From positions 1 to 10,003 of the forward strand of contig JAKAMX010000028.1 in NCBI GenBank assembly GCA_021812665.1: 10,003 bases of DNA, read 5' to 3'. The stretch is from a bacterium (GTDB taxonomy: Bacteria > Patescibacteriota > Minisyncoccia > Phycocordibacterales > UBA1550). The notes under the pieces were generated by a model. That model was not told where the DNA came from. It saw only the letters and a program-made list of their open reading frames with translations, and made no database searches. The position numbers and the translations under genes were made by a program. Positions 1 to 7,009 of this stretch are shown piece by piece (the first letter of the stretch is position 1; every line of letters begins with the position of its first letter).

Positions 1-4
1 GATC

Positions 5-307
5 TTATTCGCGATGGAGACGAATTGCCTTAAACGCTGCAGTAAATTGATATAGGTATTTGTTTAGGTGTAGTGGGAATTTCTTGAGATCTTCCGCAGT
101 TGGGTTAGGTCGCGAAAATCCAATACGGTGAACTAAAACATTTCCAATCTTTTCGGTCTTTGGCAACGCGCTGTCTAGTCGCAGGCAGACCATGTGGAAC
201 TCAATATCTTTTGAGTCTATGCGGTCTGTTATTTCCTTGATCGCGACCTCTGCCCCCCCAACAGTGTTTGGGTAATACGTCAGCGAAAAAATGAGAATTT
301 TTTTCAT
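5..307 (-). CDS. GT4-type glycosyltransferase, N-terminal part only; frame interrupted by TAA
   Basis: This is the start of a family 4 glycosyltransferase, expected to move a sugar from a nucleotide or lipid donor onto a surface glycan at the membrane. The first 20 residues carry the typical GT4 N-terminal strand and glycine-rich loop (LTYYPNTVGGAEVAIKEI). A good Shine-Dalgarno (GAAAAGG, 319-313) lies 5 nt before the ATG, which fixes the start. It follows the epimerase by 24 nt, so the two are probably co-transcribed. The frame ends after 100 residues with TAA at 7-5, whereas GT4 enzymes are usually 350-400 residues with a C-terminal donor-binding domain. The stop falls inside the first Rossmann domain, so this is a frameshifted gene, a sequencing indel or a true truncation. 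The family call is firm; the intactness is doubtful. Confidence 0.75.
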   Translation of the reverse strand: MKKILIFSLTYYPNTVGGAEVAIKEITDRIDSKDIEFHMVCLRLDSALPKTEKIGNVLVHRIGFSRPNPTAEDLKKFPLHLNKYLYQFTAAFKAIRLHRE

Positions 308-312
308 AAAAA

Positions 313-319
313 CCTTTTC
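313..319 (-). promoter_or_regulatory. Ribosome binding site of the glycosyltransferase gene
   Basis: The minus strand reads GAAAAGG, then five T, then ATG. This is the only well-spaced Shine-Dalgarno I find at a gene start in the window; the other starts lack one or have a purine-rich motif much too far away. Confidence 0.55.
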
Positions 320-331
320 ACGAAAACACCA

Positions 332-1234
332 TTATTTTTTGAGTTGTTTCAAAAAATCTTTTATATATTCTTCGAGAGATTGTGTCTCCTTCCAGCCGAT
401 TGACTCCATCGCTGCGGTGTCCACAAGCGAAGAAGGTCTGCTTGTTTTACGCTCCGGCAACATGACAATTTCACCACCAAAAAGTTTTGCCACTTCTAGG
501 ATTGTAAAACTCTTCGACGAGCTGATTCCATATCCATCACCGTGACCTTTTTCTGCTGCGAGAATGAGGCCATCCACTGTGTCTGATACATGTGTGTATG
601 TGCGTCGCTGAGTGCCCGGCATGCGCACCTCGAGCGGCTCGCCTGCGAGCATTTTTTGTTTAAAAATTTCAATTACCGTACCGTACTTCCCCGCGCGCTC
701 GCGTGGTCCATATACGTTATAAAAATATACTGTCGCATATTTGAGACCATACCATTCACCATAATTACGAACGAGATCAGTGTTGGTAGCTTTTGCCCAT
801 GTGTATGGTGACAAATCTTTCCCTTCTATTCCATCTGCCCGCGCCCCTGCAAATTTTGTTGAGGAGCCAGCGTACACAAGCTTGCAGTCCGGATGCTTCC
901 TGAGAAATTCCAGCACTGCGCAGGTACCAAGGATATTGAGATCCCACACAACCTCCGGCTCCTCCATGCTTTGTGCGACGCGTGAGTACTCACCAAGATG
1001 GTACAAAATATCAGGTGACTCCGTGATGAGTTTTGAAATATCTCTGGTGTGACCATTGATATAGGTAACGCCCTCAATATGGTTTTCTTCCGAGCCAGTG
1101 AAATAATTATCCAGAGATATCACCTTGTTGTTTGGATCCTTGACGAGGCGCTCAATGAGGTTTGCCCCGATAAAACCTGCCCCTCCGGTCACTAGAATTA
1201 TTTTTTTGCCGTCTTTTGACATGTTTTTCATCAT
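332..1234 (-). CDS. NAD-dependent sugar-nucleotide epimerase/dehydratase (extended SDR family)
   Basis: This 300-residue protein belongs to the extended short-chain dehydrogenase family that epimerises or dehydrates nucleotide sugars such as UDP-glucose or UDP-GlcNAc in the cytoplasm. Visible features are the NAD-binding loop GGAGFIG (17-23), the acidic end of strand 2 (LDNYFTG, about 41-47), an HLGEYSRVAQS segment (79-89), the catalytic serine region AGSS (122-125), the catalytic pair Y144/K148 in YTWAK, and NVYGPRER (173-180). All key residues are present and the length is normal, so it should be active. The substrate cannot be read from the sequence. Three ATGs lie at residues 1, 2 and 5; I used the first, and no Shine-Dalgarno decides between them. 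It sits 46 nt after the lamin-tail gene and 24 nt before the glycosyltransferase, which suggests surface glycan synthesis. Confidence 0.9.
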   Translation of the reverse strand: MMKNMSKDGKKIILVTGGAGFIGANLIERLVKDPNNKVISLDNYFTGSEENHIEGVTYINGHTRDISKLITESPDILYHLGEYSRVAQSMEEPEVVWDLNILGTCAVLEFLRKHPDCKLVYAGSSTKFAGARADGIEGKDLSPYTWAKATNTDLVRNYGEWYGLKYATVYFYNVYGPRERAGKYGTVIEIFKQKMLAGEPLEVRMPGTQRRTYTHVSDTVDGLILAAEKGHGDGYGISSSKSFTILEVAKLFGGEIVMLPERKTSRPSSLVDTAAMESIGWKETQSLEEYIKDFLKQLKK

Positions 1235-1250
1235 ACCAGGTTAGGAGGAA

Positions 1251-1256
1251 ATTATA
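1251..1256 (-). promoter_or_regulatory. Possible -10 box for the epimerase/glycosyltransferase pair
   Basis: A perfect TATAAT hexamer lies in the 46-nt gap, 16 nt before the epimerase ATG. No convincing -35 box or TG extension is seen at the right spacing. If used, transcription would begin near 1244 and leave a leader of about ten pyrimidine-rich bases without a Shine-Dalgarno. Read-through from the lamin-tail gene is an alternative, because no terminator is visible in this gap. Confidence 0.35.
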
Positions 1257-1280
1257 TAGACCCGCCCGTAAAACCTATGG

Positions 1281-2714
1281 TTAATCGTCGTTTTCCTCAA
1301 TTATTTCAAAGTCGCTTGCGACCAACTGCCCATTTTCAGCCTTTTTCCGGGTCATGCGAATAGCTAGCGCGCCCAGCGCACCCAGCAGTGCTATTCCGCT
1401 ATACCACATCCAGAGCGATGAACTCTCGGCTGCCGGTAGTTGGCCTGTTTCGTTCTCACTCAAAGCCGCGAGAGCATTTGCGCTTTGCGATTCAGAGCGC
1501 AGTCGTGATTTTTGGGAAAGTGCGACCGAATTTGAAGTTGACTGCGTACTGTTTTCCGAAATTTTTTGAGCACCCGCAGTTGTTGTTCCAGCAAGAGGTA
1601 CGGCAGTGCCATTTGGAAAGTTGAGTGCCGCGGTCGTCGTCGCTGCCACTACGAGTCCAGAAACCTCCGAAGCGATGGTGAGAATTTTATGCGCATTAAT
1701 GAAAGTATTTTTAGGGAGCACGAATGTTTTTCCAGACTCAACAACCTGCCACCCAGAAAGATCGAGCTCGTCATTCCCAAAATTCTCAATAGCGACAAAT
1801 GATCGCGTAGCATCCCCTCCTGTGCGTAGAGTAAGCGACGGGGCTACCGCCATGATTCGAACTCTGTCTGATGCAGAGAAAAATCCTGACGCCGCATCGA
1901 GCACAGCGGTATATTCTCCTGGATAATAATAAATGTGCGAGACCGTCGCACCCTCTGCGGTGGCACCGTCGCCAAACGCCCATGTCATTCGTGCATTTTC
2001 AATCGGTTCTTTCTTTAGTCCCCACACACGACCCGTGAGTGTTACTGGAGCACCAACTGAAACTATTTTTGTTTGTGGTCCTGCGTCCGCAAAAATCTGA
2101 GGGTCTGCAGGAAAAGTCGAAAGATTTGCTGATGACGACGTAACCGTAGATGAGGTTACGTTGGTTGCGGTTGTATTTGTACTGTCGCCAACGGCAGGAG
2201 CATCGCCGTTTCCAGGAGTTGGTTGAGCACTCTTCCAAACACCACCGATCTTTTGTAGCGAGTTCCCATCTCCTGTTGCGCCCATATCTGGCGAGTAAGT
2301 AACCGTATCGGACACAGAACCGTCGGGCATTTTGAAGGCAATCGTCTCGCCCGTATTTTTAAGCGAGAACGAGCTATCGACGACCGTACCAGAATATCCT
2401 GGGTGGTCACCCAGAAATGTTTGCGGGCTGTCCGCAATAATTGCATATGCACCAGGAGCGAGTATGGGACTACCAGACGCAGACGCAAGCTCATGGTTGT
2501 TGCCGCCTTCAATAAATCTACACGGTGATTTTGATTTACACTGTGAAAGGTCTACCGGGTCGGCACCTTGATTAAGAATTTCAACCCACTCGTGTCCTGT
2601 ATCCCCTCCTTGGGGGTCATACATAATTTCTGTAAAAACAATTTGCGCAAATGTAACTTTGGCAAGCGCAACAAAAACGAAAATTGGTAGAACGAGTAGA
2701 AATCTTTTTTGCAT
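1281..2714 (-). CDS. Secreted, membrane-anchored lamin-tail (LTD) and PKD domain surface protein
   Basis: This 477-residue protein looks exported and anchored at the cell surface. In order: a signal peptide (1-23; basic MQKR, hydrophobic core, likely cleavage after TFA), a lamin-tail domain (about 24-169, with the typical IVFTEIMYDPQG start and HEWVEILN), a Thr/Ser/Asn-rich linker (about 176-200), a PKD beta-sandwich (about 208-290, with WAFGDG at 245-250 and YYYPGEYTAVL near 262-272), a second weaker lamin-tail-like module (about 293-370, FVAIENFGNDELDLSGWQV), a low-complexity linker, one transmembrane helix (about 435-453) followed by RMTRKK, and a short acidic inner tail. These domains usually mediate adhesion or binding; the ligand is unknown. 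It starts 4 nt after the VirD4-like gene, so the two are translated from one message. An AGGAG inside the upstream gene lies 12 nt before the ATG, farther than usual. Confidence 0.85.
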   Translation of the reverse strand: MQKRFLLVLPIFVFVALAKVTFAQIVFTEIMYDPQGGDTGHEWVEILNQGADPVDLSQCKSKSPCRFIEGGNNHELASASGSPILAPGAYAIIADSPQTFLGDHPGYSGTVVDSSFSLKNTGETIAFKMPDGSVSDTVTYSPDMGATGDGNSLQKIGGVWKSAQPTPGNGDAPAVGDSTNTTATNVTSSTVTSSSANLSTFPADPQIFADAGPQTKIVSVGAPVTLTGRVWGLKKEPIENARMTWAFGDGATAEGATVSHIYYYPGEYTAVLDAASGFFSASDRVRIMAVAPSLTLRTGGDATRSFVAIENFGNDELDLSGWQVVESGKTFVLPKNTFINAHKILTIASEVSGLVVAATTTAALNFPNGTAVPLAGTTTAGAQKISENSTQSTSNSVALSQKSRLRSESQSANALAALSENETGQLPAAESSSLWMWYSGIALLGALGALAIRMTRKKAENGQLVASDFEIIEENDD

Positions 2715-2718
2715 TTTT

Positions 2719-4746
2719 CTATTCGTCTCCTCGCAATAGTGCTGTTAATACATCTTCGGGGACTTCTTTTATTTTTGGAATTTCCAAAGGAACTTTTGGT
2801 TCGAGCTCTTTTGGTATTTCAAATAGTGTTTTTGCAACCATCGGCTGCTCAGGCATTTTTTGTTCGTCATTCTTTTCTTGTTCCTCGTGAACAACTACGT
2901 TGTGGGACCTCTCACTCGGTCGTGCATGCTCATTGTGGTGCGTAGACTTAGCATTGGTATTTTTTTGTGCTGTTCGCTCAGGCTCAGGACTTTTCTTGTG
3001 TTCTTTCAGCACATCTGCAAGCGCAGCTTTGAGTCCGCTCAAGTGGTGCTGCATTGGCGCTTTGCTTTTTTCGAACGGTGAAGGAACATTCCTGTGTTTT
3101 GCAGGCGCTGTATTTGAAGCTGACACAGGAGCAGGCGTTGGCGCCGGGCGCGTTGGGGCCGTCTCTCGTGATGCTGGCTTTGAGATATTTTTAAAAGCCT
3201 CGGCAAATGGTTTTCCAGATTTCTGTGCTGGCTGTGATGACCTTCCTGTATTTTGTGGCACGGCAACTTCTTGTTCGTCTTCATTCTCAAGCGCATGATG
3301 GCGCTCGCGCTCAAAGAGCATATTGTTTCGATGTGGAGGAGCAGAAAGCGAACGTGGTGGATAGGGTGTGCGCACAGCAGCTTGTGACGGCCCTGATGCT
3401 GCCGTACGAGCCTCAGAGGACTCTGGCTGTTTTGTTTCTGCATTGTTCACAGATCCATACCATTCAATAATCGCTTTCTCGACTTCTTCGCGGGCATGAC
3501 CGTAGAGCTCACGCGATGACGCGATAACCTCATCGCGGATGGATTTCTCGGGAAGCGCGATTGGTGGCATTGATACTGCAGAAAACGGATGCGATGCAAC
3601 GCCGTCGATCATGAGCTTCAAGTAAATCTGAAACATACCGAGGCTTACCATATCTTCAGCGGTAAATACCGGTGCATACTCTTTCTCCAGCGCTTCGGCA
3701 TCAGGAGCACCAACACGAAACATTATTTGCGTACCAACGTTGCCAAACACTGCATCGGCGACTTTTTCATCCATCTGCTTTATGTACTGGTGCGCCACCA
3801 CAAGCGCAAGTTTATATTTGCGTGCCTCTGACAAAATGTCTGCAAAGGACTCGTTTGCGAATGACTGGAATTCATCCACATACATATAGAAATTCGGAAG
3901 TCGCTTGAGCTCTCCTTCTGCAAGATCCGCACGCGACATTGCAGCGAGATAGATCTTTGTAATGATCATACCGCCCAACAAGTTTGCGTTTCCTTCACCT
4001 AATTGTCCTTTTGAAAGGTTTACGATGAGGATCTTTCGCTCGTCCATCATCTGACGAATGTCGAAGCTTGATTTTGGTTGACCGATGATATTGCGAATGA
4101 GCGGATTTGAGGTGAACTGACCGAGTTTGTTTTGGATACCAGGTACCGCCTCTTTTGTATAGTTCTCGCTATATTTTGCAAACTCGTCGGTCCAATAACT
4201 TTTAACTGATGGATCTTTGATATTGTCGACAACCTTTTTTCGGTAATCCTTATCAGTAAGCATACGGCTCACACCAAGAAGCGTTGAACCTGGATACTCA
4301 AGAAGCGCTAAAAGCGAGTTCATGAGAATGTACTCCATACGGGCAGACCACGTCTCTGGTCCCCAAATCTTTTTGAATGCGCTCATGAGACCGTTGGCCA
4401 CGAGGTGTCGCTTGTCCGCTCCAACATTTTCCATAACATTGAACGAAACCGGATGGTCGACATCGAACGGCGCAAAATAGACAACGTCTTTTAACCGCTC
4501 ACGAGGAATATAGTCAAGCAAAAGTGCTGCTGATTTTCCGTGCGGATCGATAAACGCAAAACCCTCGCCGTTTTTGATATCCTGCACGACCATGTTTTCA
4601 ATGAGCGTCGACTTTCCCATACCGGTCTTTCCGATAATGTACATGTGTCGCGTGCGATCGTCCGCCTTGATACCAAACGGTACACGCTTGTTGCGGCGAT
4701 CTGTTTCTGCAAAATAGGTAATACGATTTTTATCGTAGAGATACAT
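2719..4746 (-). CDS. VirD4/TraG-like (HerA-FtsK superfamily) DNA-translocase ATPase with long disordered tail
   Basis: This 675-residue P-loop ATPase resembles the DNA-binding ATPase domain of type IV secretion coupling proteins. Walker A is GKTGMGKST (39-47), followed by FAFIDPHGKS (63-72), as in VirD4/TraD/HerA proteins. Walker B is YMYVDEF (287-293, D291/E292), followed by the sensor-like VVAHQY (316-321) and GTQIMFRVG (338-346). There is no N-terminal transmembrane segment, unlike classical VirD4, so it is probably cytosolic or recruited to the membrane by a partner. Residues about 431-675 are Pro/Ala/Glu/Lys-rich and predicted disordered, broken by a possible helix (about 567-583) and a C-terminal conserved-looking end (VPEDVLTALL, 662-671). 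No relaxase, VirB4 or pilus gene is in the window. It heads an operon with the surface protein 4 nt downstream and has its own extended -10 promoter. The ATPase family is firm; the substrate and partner are unknown. Confidence 0.88.
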   Translation of the reverse strand: MYLYDKNRITYFAETDRRNKRVPFGIKADDRTRHMYIIGKTGMGKSTLIENMVVQDIKNGEGFAFIDPHGKSAALLLDYIPRERLKDVVYFAPFDVDHPVSFNVMENVGADKRHLVANGLMSAFKKIWGPETWSARMEYILMNSLLALLEYPGSTLLGVSRMLTDKDYRKKVVDNIKDPSVKSYWTDEFAKYSENYTKEAVPGIQNKLGQFTSNPLIRNIIGQPKSSFDIRQMMDERKILIVNLSKGQLGEGNANLLGGMIITKIYLAAMSRADLAEGELKRLPNFYMYVDEFQSFANESFADILSEARKYKLALVVAHQYIKQMDEKVADAVFGNVGTQIMFRVGAPDAEALEKEYAPVFTAEDMVSLGMFQIYLKLMIDGVASHPFSAVSMPPIALPEKSIRDEVIASSRELYGHAREEVEKAIIEWYGSVNNAETKQPESSEARTAASGPSQAAVRTPYPPRSLSAPPHRNNMLFERERHHALENEDEQEVAVPQNTGRSSQPAQKSGKPFAEAFKNISKPASRETAPTRPAPTPAPVSASNTAPAKHRNVPSPFEKSKAPMQHHLSGLKAALADVLKEHKKSPEPERTAQKNTNAKSTHHNEHARPSERSHNVVVHEEQEKNDEQKMPEQPMVAKTLFEIPKELEPKVPLEIPKIKEVPEDVLTALLRGDE

Positions 4747-4753
4747 CAGATAC

Positions 4754-4762
4754 AGTATAGCA
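4754..4762 (-). promoter_or_regulatory. Extended -10 promoter, apparently leaderless
   Basis: The minus strand reads TGCTATACT, an extended -10 (TG-n-TATACT), ending 7 nt before the ATG at 4746. Transcription would begin at or next to the start codon, giving a leaderless message. No -35 match is seen, as is common with extended -10 promoters. The TG overlaps the last base of the preceding terminator's T-tract. Confidence 0.5.
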
Positions 4763-4810
4763 AAAAAGAAAACAGGTGCGAGCTCTTTACTCGCACCTGT
4801 TTTCTTTTTT
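4762..4810 (-). terminator. Strong intrinsic terminator of the mur operon
   Basis: A perfect 21-bp inverted repeat has arms at 4762-4782 and 4790-4810 and a 7-nt loop. The GC-rich core is CAGGTGCGAG paired with CTCGCACCTG, flanked by A-rich and T-rich runs, so it can terminate in either direction. On the minus strand it ends in TTTTCTTTTTT. It overlaps the stop codon of the DUF4015 gene (4811-4809) and isolates the mur operon from the VirD4-like operon that starts 16 nt later. Confidence 0.9.
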
Positions 4811-6068
4811 ATGCCTTTTCTAACGCGGCGGGTGTGTATTTATTTCCAGGGTCCCACAACATCCAACTATTGAGCCCTGCGTCGTAGGTTGCCTTGATCT
4901 GCGCGCGAACTTCCGCTGGCCCATAGTGTCCGCCGTAGTTGAAGTCCTGGAGCCATGGGCGAAGTTTGTTTTTATCGTATGCAGTTTTTGTGTAATGAGC
5001 AGGAGTCGAGGTACCGATACGCTGTGCGCCGAGCGTCAACACAGGTGTTGTCGTTGCCTCTGCGCGAAGAACTCCACGAGACATTACAAATTTGATGAGT
5101 TCATACGGAACAGTATTTGGATTTTTCCATCCATTGAAGTGTGGTGGGTAATGCGACGGATATACCATTGGCGCAACATAATCAAAATGAGCGAGCGCTG
5201 TTTCGAGAACCTGACCAATATTGAGATCGTCGGTGTTTGTAGTAGTCATACCGAAAAGGTCAACAGAAATAACGGCACCAGACGGCTTCACTTCTTTTTC
5301 TAGATATGCAAAAAACTGCTCAAGCGCAAGAGTCTTTGGTGTTTTCTTTGTCCACGGAAATGCAATGTCCTTCATATTTCCATCCGAAGGGAAACGAACA
5401 TAGTCAAAATTTATTTCATCAAATCCCTGTGCATAAGTATCTCGAGCGAGCTCTGCAATATATTCCCAGTATGGCTTTGCACTCACATCGATAAACGAGA
5501 GTCCTTTACGATCCTTCCATACACCACCATCGCTCGCGCGCTTTACTGCAAGCTCTGGGTGCGCCTTTGTATAATACGGATCTTGGAAAACAGTGACGCG
5601 CCCAATTACATAAATATTTTTCTCGTGCAACTCGGCAACAAATTTTGCCATATCCTTCACGCGGCAACCGGTGCCGGTTACTTGTGGAAGCTTTGGATCG
5701 GTCGATATGTATGAAATAGTTCCAGAAAAATCTTTTACATCAATGACAACCGCATTGAGCTCTGTGGTCGCTATCATATTCATCAACTTTGTTCTCCATG
5801 ACGGCACGCTTGCAACACAGGCAGTCATATAAATCGCTTTAAGTGGATTGGGGGTTTTGAGATGCGTAACAGGTATACCAGAGAGAGTATTTGTTGTCGT
5901 GGAAAGTTGTGTCGCCTGACTCGCAGAAACATTTACTGCAGCAACCTGTGCTTCTCCTCCCTGCTTATACGCAACTGAAAAAAGTGTAGGAAGAAAAAGG
6001 TAGGCCGCCGCAGCAACACCCACAACACCCACTACGCCAAAAATAATATATTTTTTTTCAGCTTTCAT
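4809..6068 (-). CDS. Putative glycoside hydrolase, DUF4015 family, membrane-anchored
   Basis: This 419-residue protein has an N-terminal signal anchor (about 7-27, after the basic MKAEKK) and then, from about residue 75, a TIM-barrel-like domain of the DUF4015 putative glycosyl hydrolase family. Visible family features are LNAVVIDVKDFSG, GRVTVFQDPYY, FIDVSAKPYWEYIAELA, the conserved GFDEINFDYVRFPSDG with candidate catalytic Asp/Glu residues, VDLFGMTT, VAPMVYPSHY and the closing WMLWDPGNKYTP. It should act outside the cytoplasm on a glycan that is not known; a cell-wall or surface polymer is suggested by its place as the last gene after murD, murC and rsmI, starting 5 nt after the small membrane protein. 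No close Shine-Dalgarno is visible; a GGAGG lies 19 nt before the ATG. The family assignment is good, while enzymatic activity is inferred. Confidence 0.85.
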   Translation of the reverse strand: MKAEKKYIIFGVVGVVGVAAAAYLFLPTLFSVAYKQGGEAQVAAVNVSASQATQLSTTTNTLSGIPVTHLKTPNPLKAIYMTACVASVPSWRTKLMNMIATTELNAVVIDVKDFSGTISYISTDPKLPQVTGTGCRVKDMAKFVAELHEKNIYVIGRVTVFQDPYYTKAHPELAVKRASDGGVWKDRKGLSFIDVSAKPYWEYIAELARDTYAQGFDEINFDYVRFPSDGNMKDIAFPWTKKTPKTLALEQFFAYLEKEVKPSGAVISVDLFGMTTTNTDDLNIGQVLETALAHFDYVAPMVYPSHYPPHFNGWKNPNTVPYELIKFVMSRGVLRAEATTTPVLTLGAQRIGTSTPAHYTKTAYDKNKLRPWLQDFNYGGHYGPAEVRAQIKATYDAGLNSWMLWDPGNKYTPAALEKA

Positions 6069-6073
6069 TAAAA

Positions 6074-6301
6074 TTACTGCGCACGGGCCTCCTCACTTTC
6101 CCCAACATCCAGAGCGTGTTCCGCATCATCTATCAGCTTCTTGCAGTTGCTACAATATACAACAGACGAAAGGTACGCGAGCACCGCAATGCCCAAGCCA
6201 CTCAACACAAGAAGCGTAGTTCGCATCCATCCCGGGAAGCCTCCGAGGGCCACAAAAATAACGAAAATACTAAGGAAAATGATTGCAGTGTGTTTTGTCA
6301 T
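6074..6301 (-). CDS. Small two-helix membrane protein with a CxxC motif
   Basis: I do not recognise this 75-residue protein. It has two hydrophobic segments (about 5-22 and 27-48) joined by a short GFPGWMR turn, then YCSNCKK with cysteines at 50 and 53, then an acidic hydrophilic tail (about 57-75). The CxxC lies directly after the second helix and could bind a metal in a dimer or undergo redox change; one pair alone does not show which. It begins 21 nt after rsmI and ends 5 nt before the DUF4015 gene, so it is inside the operon and likely real: short gaps on both sides and a clear membrane pattern support it. A weak promoter-like sequence ends 6 nt before its ATG. It has no Shine-Dalgarno at normal spacing. 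Confidence 0.75.
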   Translation of the reverse strand: MTKHTAIIFLSIFVIFVALGGFPGWMRTTLLVLSGLGIAVLAYLSSVVYCSNCKKLIDDAEHALDVGESEEARAQ

Positions 6302-6307
6302 AGCGCT

Positions 6308-6336
6308 AGTGTATCCTATCCACTAAACGCCTGCAA
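6308..6336 (-). promoter_or_regulatory. Possible internal promoter before the small membrane protein
   Basis: The minus strand has TTGCAG (6336-6331), a 17-nt spacer, and TACACT (6313-6308), ending 6 nt before the ATG at 6301. It overlaps the 3' end of rsmI. The hexamers match consensus only partly (about 3/6 and 4/6), but the spacing is ideal and the distance to ATG matches the two stronger promoters in this window. Confidence 0.3.
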
Positions 6337-7006
6337 CAATCACCACAAACTCCCCCCGAACACGGTCTGGATTGCTTGAAAAATGAGCACGCGCCTCTGA
6401 AATCGTTCCGCGCACGAACTCCTCGTAAATCTTGGTGAGCTCACGTGCAACAACAACTTGTCGGTCAGGGCCGCAAAATTTCTCCAAGGATTCGAGCGCT
6501 TTTTCGATGCGATGTGTAGACTCGTAAAACACCATCACGCGCGGAGAAACTGCGATTTCTTTAAAGAGGGTCTCTCTTCCTTTTTTGTGCGGAAGGAATC
6601 CAAGAAATGTAAACTCAGCAACAGAAATGCCTGCAGCAGACAATGCAGTAATGAGAGCCGATGGTCCCGGGATCGGCACGATGGAAACTTCATCCCCAAA
6701 TCGCTCTCGCACCTGCGCGACAAGCTGCACGCCAGGATCCGAGATGCATGGCGTGCCTGCATCTGACACGAGCGCAAGATTCTTCCCTTCCTTCAATAGC
6801 TCTAATATCTTATCAACCTTAGAAAGTTTTGATTGCGCGTGATAACTCATTTTGGGAGTATCAATTTCGTATTTAGAAAGCAGTCGTCCTGTTACGCGTG
6901 TGTCCTCGCACAAAACAAGATCAACTTCCTTGAGCACACGCAAAGCGCGGAGTGTGATGTCCTCGAGATTTCCAATCGGCGTACCTATTACATACAGTGT
7001 TGCCAT
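6323..7006 (-). CDS. rsmI: 16S rRNA (cytidine-1402-2'-O)-methyltransferase
   Basis: RsmI uses S-adenosylmethionine to methylate the ribose of C1402 in the decoding centre of 16S rRNA. The tetrapyrrole-methylase-type fold is shown by GTPIGNLEDIT (8-18), the CEDTRVTGRLL segment (33-43), SDAGTPCISDPG (81-92), the PIPGPSALITALSAAG loop (111-126), FTFLGFLPHKKGRE (132-145) and FYESTHRI (160-167). At 227 residues it is shorter than the roughly 285-residue Escherichia coli enzyme: it ends right after the catalytic core and lacks the C-terminal extension, as in other small-genome bacteria. It starts 3 nt after the murC stop with no close Shine-Dalgarno, which suggests translational coupling. Confidence 0.93.
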   Translation of the reverse strand: MATLYVIGTPIGNLEDITLRALRVLKEVDLVLCEDTRVTGRLLSKYEIDTPKMSYHAQSKLSKVDKILELLKEGKNLALVSDAGTPCISDPGVQLVAQVRERFGDEVSIVPIPGPSALITALSAAGISVAEFTFLGFLPHKKGRETLFKEIAVSPRVMVFYESTHRIEKALESLEKFCGPDRQVVVARELTKIYEEFVRGTISEARAHFSSNPDRVRGEFVVIVAGV

Positions 7007-7009
7007 AGA

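Noticed and set aside
1243..1248. AGGAGG on the plus strand, like a perfect Shine-Dalgarno
   Set aside because: No plus-strand gene follows; on the coding strand it reads CCTCCT and cannot act as a ribosome binding site for the epimerase.
2156..2512. 118-codon minus-strand open frame inside the LTD/PKD gene
   Set aside because: Overlaps the lamin-tail domain in another frame; the domain motifs and signal peptide support only the main frame.
2900..3298. 132-codon plus-strand open frame opposite the disordered tail of the VirD4-like gene
   Set aside because: Antisense to a clear coding region whose repetitive Pro/Ala/Ser codons keep other frames open; the product is Cys/Phe/Ser-rich and resembles no protein.
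3039..3443. 134-codon minus-strand open frame inside the VirD4-like gene
   Set aside because: Out-of-frame shadow of the low-complexity tail, rich in His, Gln and Arg, with no start signal or domain.
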